DNA of 64,000 nucleotides. Origin: Hydrocarboniphaga daqingensis. GTDB taxonomy: Bacteria > Pseudomonadota > Gammaproteobacteria > Nevskiales > Nevskiaceae. Where the stretch lies: assembly GCF_900129825.1 (NCBI RefSeq), contig NZ_FQWZ01000007.1, positions 62,001 to 126,000 of the forward strand. The letters are read 5' to 3'. Positions 8,852 to 16,443 of the stretch are shown here, one piece after another. The notes beneath the pieces are model-generated. The model was not told the origin of the DNA and made no database searches. It was given only the letters and a program-made list of their open reading frames with translations. The translations under genes and the position numbers were made by a program. Each line of letters starts with the position of its first letter. The stretch's first letter is position 1.

Positions 8852-9367
8852 ATGCGCTATCTGATGTCTTCCTCGATCCGCTTCCGCCCGATGTCATCGC
8901 TGGCGGTCTACGCCGCATTGCTGCTGTGCCTGTTACTGGCGCTGCCGTCGCAGGCTTGGGCTGCATCGCCGGTGAACACGCTCAAGCGCGGCTTGATCCG
9001 TGACAGCGATACCGGTGTTGCGATCAATGGCTACGATCCGGTGGCCTATTTCACCGAGCGCAAGCCGGTGCCCGGCAAGCCGACGCTGCGCTACAGCTGG
9101 AACGGCGCGCAATGGCAGTTCGCGTCGCAGCAGCATCTGGATCTGTTCAAGGCGGCGCCCGAGCAGTACGCGCCTCAGTTCGGTGGTTACTGCGCCTATG
9201 GTGTCGCGCAAGGCTATCTGGTCAGCATCGAGCCCGAGCAGTTCACGATTCTCGACGGCAAGCTGTATCTGAACTACAGCGCCGACGTGCAGAAGAAGTG
9301 GACGCAGGATCCGGCCGGCTACAACGCCAAGGCGCAAGCGGCATTCGCGTCGCTGCTCGCCAAGTGA
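8852..9367 (+). CDS. Exported YHS-domain protein
   Basis: The 171-residue protein has an N-terminal signal peptide (hydrophobic AALLLCLLLALPSQAWA, cleavage after AWA). The mature part is YHS-like: GVAINGYDPVAYF near the start and FGGYCAYGVAQGY later. YHS domains are associated with metal binding, but none of the ligands can be proven here. A strong Shine-Dalgarno AAGGAG lies 7 nt before the ATG. The DoxX-like gene follows 7 bp after the stop, so the two are probably one operon. Confidence 0.85.
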   Translation: MRYLMSSSIRFRPMSSLAVYAALLLCLLLALPSQAWAASPVNTLKRGLIRDSDTGVAINGYDPVAYFTERKPVPGKPTLRYSWNGAQWQFASQQHLDLFKAAPEQYAPQFGGYCAYGVAQGYLVSIEPEQFTILDGKLYLNYSADVQKKWTQDPAGYNAKAQAAFASLLAK

Positions 9368-9374
9368 GGCCGCC

Positions 9375-9866
9375 ATGCAAACTCTGAGTCCCTGGCAGCG
9401 CCACGCGCACTGGTTGCCGACCGTGTTCGTCGTGTTCGTGTTCGTGCAGTCGCTGTTCTTCAAATTCAGCAACTCGCCGGAGACGGTCTACATCTTTGAG
9501 GGTCGTCTCGATCCCTGGGCGGCTTCGCTGGGCTTTGCCGGCGTGTTCGCCCCGGGCGGCGTGTTCTCGGCCAAGGTGGTCGGCAGTGCCGAGTTGATCG
9601 CATCACTGCTGCTGTTGTTCGGTGCCATGTCGCCCTCGCGCCGGCTGCTGCAATTGGCCGGAGCGGCGCTGGGCTTGGGCGTGATCTCCGGCGCGATCGG
9701 CTTTCATCTGTTTACGCCGCTGGGCGTGGCCGTCATCAACACCGATGGCAGCAGCGACGGCGGACAGCTGTTTGCGATGGCGTGCGTGGTCTGGCTGTGT
9801 TGCGCGCTGCTGCTGTGGATGCGCCGGTCGATCTGGCTGGGCTGGATGACGCCGCGATCCCATTGA
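9375..9866 (+). CDS. DoxX-like four-helix membrane protein
   Basis: This 163-residue protein has about four membrane segments (LPTVFVVFVFVQSLFF, AELIASLLLLFGAM, LGLGVISGAIGFHLF, FAMACVVWLCCALLLW). Its length and layout resemble DoxX-like inner-membrane proteins, which are linked to thiol or quinone redox processes in some bacteria. The assignment rests on topology and the FKFS motif after helix 1, not on a catalytic site. It ends at a strong terminator. Confidence 0.6.
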   Translation: MQTLSPWQRHAHWLPTVFVVFVFVQSLFFKFSNSPETVYIFEGRLDPWAASLGFAGVFAPGGVFSAKVVGSAELIASLLLLFGAMSPSRRLLQLAGAALGLGVISGAIGFHLFTPLGVAVINTDGSSDGGQLFAMACVVWLCCALLLWMRRSIWLGWMTPRSH

Positions 9867-9922
9867 AGCGGTCGGGACGCGACGGCCGAAGCAGCGCATC
9901 GCAACCGATAATCGACGACCAC

Positions 9923-9956
9923 AAAAAAGCCCCCGCCATTACGGCGGGGGCTTTTT
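9923..9956. terminator. Bidirectional Rho-independent terminator
   Basis: The 9-bp GC stem GCCCCCGCC/GGCGGGGGC closes around ATTAC, with AAAAAA before and TTTTT after. It separates the convergent DoxX-like gene and the beta-helix-like lipoprotein gene. Confidence 0.9.
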
Positions 9957-9976
9957 AGCAGCTTAAAGGCTTGCGC

Positions 9977-12949
9977 TTACAGCGAGCCGGGGATCGTCCA
10001 GTTCTTCCACCAGGCGGCGCTGGCACTCGTGCCCGGCTTGACGGCGCCGATGTAGTCAGTGGCGTCGAACGTGAAGTTCGAGCCGTTGTTGACCGGCGTG
10101 ATCGAGGACGGGGCCGACAGGGTCGCGGTGGACTCGGTCAGTGCATACGAGGTGTCGAGCGTGACCGTCGACGGGCCGGCGTTGCTGGCGTTGTCGGCAG
10201 CACGGCGTGCATAGAAGCCCGCCGTGCACTCGCCCAGCACGTTGCTGAGTGACACAACCGAACGGACATCGGCAACGGTGTCGTTGTTGGTGTCCGCATC
10301 GTCGATGCGGACGCAACCGACATCAAAGCCGCGCACCGCGCTGTTGACCATCGACATCGTGACGGCGCCGCGAGCCAGCACACCCGGCTGAGTCCGACCC
10401 GTGACGTTGTTCAGCGGACCGCCGATCAGCGTCAGGTTGGCGAGCATCGCCTGCGTATCAACCACCAGGTCAGCATTGCTGCTGTTGGCTTCGATTGCGC
10501 GCGGGTCATTGCTGCCGGTCGGCGCCGTCTTCGTCGGATTCTTGCGAACGATGGCGAACTGCATGTTGCCCTTATAGCCCTCGTCGAAGTCGATGTCGTC
10601 GTCGTCGTTGTTGGTCAGCACCATGTGACGCACATTGACCGTGCCGCCGAACCACTCGATACCGTCGTCCAGATTGTTGTGGACCTGGATGTAGTCGACC
10701 AGCGTGCCGTGACCCACGCCCATCAGCGTCAGGCCGTTGATCTCGTTGTTCGGACCAGCGACCAAGCCACCTTCCGCGATACGGACATAGCGCAGGGTGC
10801 CGCTGCTGTCGGCCGGCTCGTTGCCGCCGTAGTTGCCGACGAACGTACCGCCTTCACCGGCGACGTTGCAGACGGTGCCGGAGCCGAAGCAGGCGCCCGT
10901 GTTGCCGCGGCCGAACTGCGGCGCGAAGCCCTGGATCACGACGCCGCCCCATTCGCCTTCACCGTCGAAGTTCTCGTCCAGGCTGCTGAACGTGATCGGC
11001 GCATTCGCTGATCCATCAGCGACCATCTTGGAACCGCGGGTGACGACCAGCACGCCATCGTCAAATGCCTTGACGTTGACGCCGGGCCGAATCGTCAGCG
11101 TGACGCCGGCCGCCTTGACCGCTGCCACATCGGCCGCGTCGGTGATCGTACGATTGCCGCCACCAACCAGCACCGGACCGTCGATGCGCCATTCGGTGCC
11201 CGCGGTGAACGTGTAGTTCGTGTTGATCGTACCGGTGACCGTGCAGACGTTGCTGGCGCAGCTGACGAAGCTGGCCGGAGCCGGCGTTTCGGCAACCGGC
11301 GCGAGCACGCCCGGCAGCGTCCAGCCTGCCCACCAAGCCGAGGCAGCCGAGGTATCGGGCGCGATGGCGCCGACGTAGTTGGTCGGTTCGAACTGGAACG
11401 ACGAGCCATTGGCAACCGGCGTGATCGACGGGGCCGATGACAGACGTGCCGACGACTCGTTGACGGCATAGGCGTCATTGAACGTCACCGTGGTCGCCGT
11501 CGCATTGCTGGCGCTGTCGGCGGCACGGCGTGCGTAGAGGCCCGCAGCGCAGTCACCGAGCACGTTGGTCAGCGACACGTTCGAGCGAACATCCGCCGTG
11601 CTGTCGTTGTTGGTATCGGCATCGTCGATACGGATGCAGCCGGCGTTGAAGCCCTTAACGGCCGAGTTGAACATCGACATCGTCACCGCACCGCGAGCCA
11701 GCACGCCCGGCTGCGTTCTGCCGCTTGCATTGACCACCGGACCGCCGATGATGCTGACGTTGGACAGGACGGCCTGCGTTTCCGTGACCAGGTCAGCGTT
11801 GCTGCTGTTGGCCTCAATGCCGCGGGGATCGTTGCTGCCGGTCGGCTGCGCCTTGGTCTGGTTCTTCTGGACGATCGCGTACTGGATATTGCCCTTGTAG
11901 CCTTCGTCGAAGTCGATATCGTCGTCGTCGTTATTGGTCAGCACGATGTGCGTGACGTTGACGGTGCCGCCGAACCACTCGATGCCGTCATCGAGGTTGT
12001 TGTGGACGTGTACGTAGTCAACCGTCGTACCGTAGCCGACGCCCTGCAGCGTCAGGCCGTTGACTTCGTTGTTCGGCCCCGCGACGAGACCCGCTTCCGC
12101 GATACGCAGATACTTGATCGTGCCGCTGCTGTCGGCCGGGTCGTTGCCGCCGTAGTTGCCGACGAACGTGCCGCCTTCGCCTGCGACGTTGCAAACCGTG
12201 CCGGTGCCAAAGCAGGCGCCGGTATTGCCCTTGCCGAACTGCGGCGCGAAGCCCTGGATGATGACACCGCCCCATTCGCCTTCGCCGTCGAAGTTTTCAT
12301 CGAGGCTGCTGATCGTGATCGGAGCGGTTGCCGTGCCGATCGCGTTGAGCTTGGAGCCACGCGTGACGAGAAGCACGCCGTCGTCGAGCGCCTTGATGTT
12401 GGTGCCGGCTTCGATCGTCAACGTCACGCCCGCCGCCTTGGTAGCAGCGACGGCATCCGCGTTGGCCAGCGTGCCGTTACCGGTGCCGACTTGAACCACG
12501 GCATCGATGACCCAGTTCCGCGACGCCTGCATCGTGTAGTTCTGATTGACGATGCCGGTGATCGTGCAGGTGTTGCCGTTGCAGCTGACGAAGCTCGGAT
12601 CGACCGGGGGATTGCTGCTGTCGCACACATTGCCGATGCCGTCATTGTCGGCATCCGCTTGGTCAGCGTTGGCAACCGTCGGGCAGTTGTCGGTGGTGTC
12701 GGCGATGCCGTCACCGTCGGTGTCGACCGGCGGGGGCGGTGCATCGCATGCATCGCCAACGCCGTCGCGGTCGCTGTCGGTCTGTGATGCGTTGGCAACG
12801 GCAGGGCAGTTGTCGGCAGCATCCGCGATGCCATCGCGGTCGGCGTCGGGCGGCGTCGTGCCTTGGTTGTCGCTACCGCCGCTGCCGCAGGCAGATACGA
12901 GCAGGAAACTGGCGCTGGCTAGCGACAGTAGTAACGGGTTGTTCTTCAT
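9977..12949 (-). CDS. Large lipoprotein: two TSP3-like calcium repeats and two tandem beta-helix-like domains
   Basis: The 990-residue protein begins with a lipoprotein signal (LLVSAC, Cys21). Residues 35-69 and 76-110 are thrombospondin-type-3-like repeats (DADRDGIADAADNCP, DTDGDGIADTTDNCP) with the Asp-rich pattern that binds calcium. Then follow two 430-residue copies of one domain, about residues 120-549 and 561-990, each starting FVSC and ending W-x-LPG or W-x-IPG. Asn/Gly/Asp-rich periodic sequence (NNDDDDIDFDEGYKGN in both copies) suggests a right-handed beta-helix. A strong Shine-Dalgarno (AAGGGAGAG) precedes the ATG. It lies 100 bp downstream of a TonB receptor gene, so it is probably the receptor's surface or periplasmic partner. 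The ligand is unknown. Confidence 0.85.
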   Translation of the reverse strand: MKNNPLLLSLASASFLLVSACGSGGSDNQGTTPPDADRDGIADAADNCPAVANASQTDSDRDGVGDACDAPPPPVDTDGDGIADTTDNCPTVANADQADADNDGIGNVCDSSNPPVDPSFVSCNGNTCTITGIVNQNYTMQASRNWVIDAVVQVGTGNGTLANADAVAATKAAGVTLTIEAGTNIKALDDGVLLVTRGSKLNAIGTATAPITISSLDENFDGEGEWGGVIIQGFAPQFGKGNTGACFGTGTVCNVAGEGGTFVGNYGGNDPADSSGTIKYLRIAEAGLVAGPNNEVNGLTLQGVGYGTTVDYVHVHNNLDDGIEWFGGTVNVTHIVLTNNDDDDIDFDEGYKGNIQYAIVQKNQTKAQPTGSNDPRGIEANSSNADLVTETQAVLSNVSIIGGPVVNASGRTQPGVLARGAVTMSMFNSAVKGFNAGCIRIDDADTNNDSTADVRSNVSLTNVLGDCAAGLYARRAADSASNATATTVTFNDAYAVNESSARLSSAPSITPVANGSSFQFEPTNYVGAIAPDTSAASAWWAGWTLPGVLAPVAETPAPASFVSCASNVCTVTGTINTNYTFTAGTEWRIDGPVLVGGGNRTITDAADVAAVKAAGVTLTIRPGVNVKAFDDGVLVVTRGSKMVADGSANAPITFSSLDENFDGEGEWGGVVIQGFAPQFGRGNTGACFGSGTVCNVAGEGGTFVGNYGGNEPADSSGTLRYVRIAEGGLVAGPNNEINGLTLMGVGHGTLVDYIQVHNNLDDGIEWFGGTVNVRHMVLTNNDDDDIDFDEGYKGNMQFAIVRKNPTKTAPTGSNDPRAIEANSSNADLVVDTQAMLANLTLIGGPLNNVTGRTQPGVLARGAVTMSMVNSAVRGFDVGCVRIDDADTNNDTVADVRSVVSLSNVLGECTAGFYARRAADNASNAGPSTVTLDTSYALTESTATLSAPSSITPVNNGSNFTFDATDYIGAVKPGTSASAAWWKNWTIPGSL
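9980..12592 (-). repeat. Internal gene duplication in the beta-helix-like lipoprotein
   Basis: Bases 11303-12592 and 9980-11269 encode the two homologous 430-residue domains, which are equal in length. Several stretches are identical or nearly so (for example FVGNYGGN, NNLDDGIEWFGGTVNV, NNDDDDIDFDEGYKGN). This is a head-to-tail duplication within one gene and could recombine. Confidence 0.9.
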
Positions 12950-13049
12950 GAATCTCTCCCTTGATCGGGTTTGGTACGGACGAAGACGGCGGGTAAAGAC
13001 AAGGTCTCAGCCGTCGCAAGACGGCTGGACCGGAAGGCGACCAGAACGA

Positions 13050-16000
13050 CTAGAAGTTGTAGCTGTAGCCCAGCGTGAACTCGATGCCGTTGCTCCAGCT
13101 CTCGATGGTTTTGTCGGCTTGTACGAACTTGACCTTCGCGTCGAGCAGGTTCTCGATCCGGAAGCTGAGCTTCGACAGGTTGGCGAATTCCTTTTCGTAG
13201 GTCAGGTTCACCGTGGCACGGCCGGCCTCGAAGATCGGGGCCTGCGGTGCACGGGCCACGATGTCGATGCGGTCATCGAAGTAGTTGATGACCAGCGTGG
13301 CCTTCTGCGACGTCGGGAAGTGGTCGTAGCCGATGCGCATGTTGGCGAGGAACGGCGACTGACCCTGCAGCTTGCGGCTGTCGTTGCTTTCGAGGCGGCG
13401 ACCGACATCGTCAAGCTCGATCTTCGACTCGATGAAGCTGACGTTGGCACCCAGCGACAGCTGATGCGCCTCGGCGAACAGGAAGGACTTGTTGCCGTCG
13501 AGTTCGACACCCTTCACCGTGGCGCCTTCGTTGTTACGGAACGTCAGCGCGTTGGTGGCCGATCCCGAACCGTCGGCGACCGAACGCTCCAGAGGATTGG
13601 TGATGTCCTTGTAGAACAGCGCGAACGAGATGCTGTCTTCGCGGCTGAAGTAGTACTCGACGCGCAGGTCGTAGTTGTCGATCGTCGAGGCGGTGCAAGT
13701 CGGGCAGCCGACGTGCTCACGGCCCTTGTCATCGAAGAAGCGCGACGGCGCCAACTCGGTGATGTTCGGACGCGACACCGTCATCGCATAGTTGGCGCGC
13801 ACCTGGAGATCGTCGCCATAGCGATAGATGGTGCCGAGCGAGGGCAGCAGCTCGTTGGACTTCAGGCTGACCGCGGACGTGGTGTCGTTGGGGAAGCTCA
13901 GGCTCTGCTTGAAGTTGTCCTGACGGGCGCCAGCGACCACGGTGAACGATTCACCGATATTGGTTTCGGTCGACAGATACCCGGCGGCCGTTTCCTGCTC
14001 GGCGACGTAGGTGTCGGTCAGCGTCGAGGTGCCGCGCAAGCGGAACGAGTCGTTGGCGAAGTTCTCGAACGAAAGCAGTTCTTCGACGTCCTGGGTCAGA
14101 TCGGCGGAACGGTTGCCGGTACGCAGACCGAGACGGACCAGATCGTTGTTGCGGTCGCGGGTGTCGTACAGGCCGCCGAACTTGATGTTGCTGTTGACGC
14201 TGTCGCTGATCTCGATCGGCAGCGTGTAGTCGACGCCGGCGTCGATCGCGTCTTCGGTCAGGTCGGAGTAGCTGCGCTCGACCGACGACACGACCAGCGA
14301 TCCACCGAGGTAGTTGTAGGTCCGGCGGTCCGGCGACATGCGCGTGGTCTGCGAAATGCTGGCGTGCAGATCCAGCTTGTGCGTGTCGAACAATGGGACC
14401 GAGGCCAGAAGCTGCTGCGAGATCAGCTGACGCTCGATCCATTCCAGCAGGATGCGGTCGAAGTTGTTGTCTTCGTTCTTGTCGAAGCCGGACTCGAACG
14501 TGGTGTTGTCTTCGCTGTCGTGCAGGAACAGCGTCTTGCTGGTGGCCGTCCAGCCATCGACGCTTTCGATTCCGGCGACCAGGTAGCCAGTCAGCGCGGT
14601 GTTGAACGTGTCGCGCTGATAGGTTGAGCGCGTCGTGACGTTGTCGACGCTCGCATCCTGACGCGACGCGTTGCTGTTGTCGTAGGTCGCCACGCCGTAG
14701 ACGCCGACGCGGCCGATGTCGAGATCAAACGAGTTGCCAAGCGAGTAGGCGGCGCCGAACTTCGGAGCGGCCTTTTCTTCTTTGACCTTGTAGATGTTCG
14801 GCAGCAACGACGCCAGACGCGCGGCTTCGACCTGGCTGACGCAGCCGGTCTGCCCTTCGACCTGGCACAGGCGGAAATTCAGGCCACCGTTGGTGGCGCT
14901 GTCGACATCGCCTGGCAGTTCGCGGATGCCATCGTCGTAGCCGATTTCATCGCCGTCACCACCCCGGTAGCGCACCAGGCCCTTGCCGGTGACGCCGCTG
15001 ACGAAACCGCCGCTGACCGACAGACGATTGACGTACTGGTCGGGAATATCGCGGGTGGCGATCTTGATGATGCCGCCCGTGGTGTCGCCCGGCATATCGG
15101 CCGAGAAACTCTTCTGCACTTCGATGCCGCCCAGAATGTCGGACGGGAACAGGTCCAGCTGGACGTCGCGGCGGAACGGATCAGTGCTCGGCAGCAAGTT
15201 GCCGTTGAGCGTGGCCGCGATGTAACGACCGTCGAGGCCGCGGACGACCGCGTAACGACCGCCGGTCACCGACACGCCGACCAAGCGACGCAGCGACGCG
15301 GCGACGTCAGTGTCACCGGCGCGCACCAGTTCTTCGACGCTGATCGCGTCGGTCACCGCCACCGAGAAACGCTCGATGCCGGCCGGCGTCGAGCGCGGCT
15401 TGTACGAGCCGGTGACGACGATTTCTTCGACGCCGTCGGCGCCCTTGCCGCTGCTGCTGCCGCCGCCGATTTCCTGTACCGCTTCCGGGTTCAGCGTTGC
15501 GTTCATTGCGGTGCCGACGCCGGCTGCAACGCGCAGCCCGGTGGTGCTGACGGTCTGGTAGCCGTCGGCGCGGATGCTCAGTTCGTAGATGCCGCGCGGT
15601 GCTTGCAGACTGAAGCGGCCGCTTTCATCGGTCACCGTCTCGAGATTGGCCGGTTCGATGTGGACCACGGCGCCAGCCAGAGGCTTGCCTTCGCCGTCGC
15701 TGACGGTGCCTTCGATCAGACCGGGCGCGCCTTGCGCAGCCGTTGCGGGATCGTACTTCTCGATGTTGGCGGCCGGAGGCTGCGCGAAATCGGTGAACGT
15801 CAGGCTCAGATCGGCGCTCTGCCCAGGCGCCAGTTCGAAGCGGTATTCCGTCAGGGGTACGCGCTTTTCGAGCACGCGCAGCACGTGCGCGCCTTCCTTC
15901 AATTCGCCGCTGACGGCGCCGTTGGCATCGGTGGTTCCGAGCAGGCGACCGTCGAGTTCGACTTCGAGGTCCTTCAGCGGGTTGCTACCGAGGAAGGTGT

Positions 16001-16082
16001 TCAGATAGAGCTCGGCCGAGAGTGCCGAGCCGGACATCAGCGCAAGCGTGGCGGCTCCGAAAAGCGGGTAGAACGATTTCAT
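13050..16082 (-). CDS. TonB-dependent receptor with N-terminal carboxypeptidase-regulatory-like domain
   Basis: This 1010-residue outer-membrane receptor has a signal peptide (ending ALSA), an N-terminal beta-sandwich region including a carboxypeptidase-regulatory-like segment (GLIEGTVSDGEGKPLAGAVV, about residues 120-200), a TonB-box-like EEIVVTGSY, a plug with RGLDGRYIAATLNGNLLPST and a long beta-barrel ending in the aromatic YSYNF. The extended N-terminus is typical of receptors for larger or complex ligands rather than simple siderophores. A Pho box lies 181 bp upstream of the start and the two-domain lipoprotein follows. Phosphate-starvation control is inferred; the ligand is unknown. 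Confidence 0.93.
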   Translation of the reverse strand: MKSFYPLFGAATLALMSGSALSAELYLNTFLGSNPLKDLEVELDGRLLGTTDANGAVSGELKEGAHVLRVLEKRVPLTEYRFELAPGQSADLSLTFTDFAQPPAANIEKYDPATAAQGAPGLIEGTVSDGEGKPLAGAVVHIEPANLETVTDESGRFSLQAPRGIYELSIRADGYQTVSTTGLRVAAGVGTAMNATLNPEAVQEIGGGSSSGKGADGVEEIVVTGSYKPRSTPAGIERFSVAVTDAISVEELVRAGDTDVAASLRRLVGVSVTGGRYAVVRGLDGRYIAATLNGNLLPSTDPFRRDVQLDLFPSDILGGIEVQKSFSADMPGDTTGGIIKIATRDIPDQYVNRLSVSGGFVSGVTGKGLVRYRGGDGDEIGYDDGIRELPGDVDSATNGGLNFRLCQVEGQTGCVSQVEAARLASLLPNIYKVKEEKAAPKFGAAYSLGNSFDLDIGRVGVYGVATYDNSNASRQDASVDNVTTRSTYQRDTFNTALTGYLVAGIESVDGWTATSKTLFLHDSEDNTTFESGFDKNEDNNFDRILLEWIERQLISQQLLASVPLFDTHKLDLHASISQTTRMSPDRRTYNYLGGSLVVSSVERSYSDLTEDAIDAGVDYTLPIEISDSVNSNIKFGGLYDTRDRNNDLVRLGLRTGNRSADLTQDVEELLSFENFANDSFRLRGTSTLTDTYVAEQETAAGYLSTETNIGESFTVVAGARQDNFKQSLSFPNDTTSAVSLKSNELLPSLGTIYRYGDDLQVRANYAMTVSRPNITELAPSRFFDDKGREHVGCPTCTASTIDNYDLRVEYYFSREDSISFALFYKDITNPLERSVADGSGSATNALTFRNNEGATVKGVELDGNKSFLFAEAHQLSLGANVSFIESKIELDDVGRRLESNDSRKLQGQSPFLANMRIGYDHFPTSQKATLVINYFDDRIDIVARAPQAPIFEAGRATVNLTYEKEFANLSKLSFRIENLLDAKVKFVQADKTIESWSNGIEFTLGYSYNF

Positions 16083-16262
16083 GTAGAGGTGATGATCCGC
16101 GGCAAATCCAGTGCAATGCGGCTCATGCCGAGCGTGTGGCTCGAGATGGATGCACGAAATGCTGAAGGAACCTGCCGCTCGACGAGCCTCTACGAGCGCC
16201 GACTCGAAGCCCCGGGGTGTCGAGCCCAGTTCGTTCAGCGGAGCGCAGGTTATTCACCGCCC

Positions 16263-16280
16263 GTGATTGTTTTATGACAG
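16263..16280 (-). promoter_or_regulatory. Pho box upstream of the TonB receptor/lipoprotein pair
   Basis: On the minus strand the sequence reads CTGTCATAAAACAATCAC. It contains a perfect first PhoB half-site CTGTCAT, a 4-bp A-rich spacer and a second half-site CAATCAC matching five of seven positions of CTGTCAC. The 11-bp period is that of known Pho boxes. A weak -10-like TAACCT lies 10 bp further downstream. PhoB binding is inferred. Confidence 0.75.
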
Positions 16281-16372
16281 CGGGCGTTGGATCGGCCCGG
16301 ATTTGTTGCAGCCATGTGAAGTCCGCTAAGCGGTAGCGCTGCCGCCATGACAACGATGTGGCGATTTGCAAC

Positions 16373-16402
16373 AAAAAAGCCGCCCGGTTGCCCGGGCGGC
16401 TT
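16373..16402 (-). terminator. Rho-independent terminator of nrdA
   Basis: The 9-bp stem GCCGCCCGG/CCGGGCGGC has a four-base loop and, on the minus strand, a T6 tail. It lies 42 bp after the nrdA stop. Confidence 0.9.
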
Positions 16403-16443
16403 GGCTGCGCATCCAACCGCGATGCGCGTCGACTACTGGTTGC

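Larger units (their letters stand above)
16083..16443. other. Receptor/nrdA intergenic region (361 bp, no gene)
   Basis: The region contains the receptor's Pho box and long leader, and the nrdA terminator. No convincing gene is present. Confidence 0.6.

Noticed and set aside
12546-14627. Open frame of 693 codons opposite the TonB receptor gene and the start of the lipoprotein gene
   Set aside because: It crosses two real minus-strand genes and shows no motif.
16123-16416. 97-codon frame between nrdA and the TonB receptor
   Set aside because: It spans the nrdA terminator and the Pho box, with no ribosome-binding site or family match.
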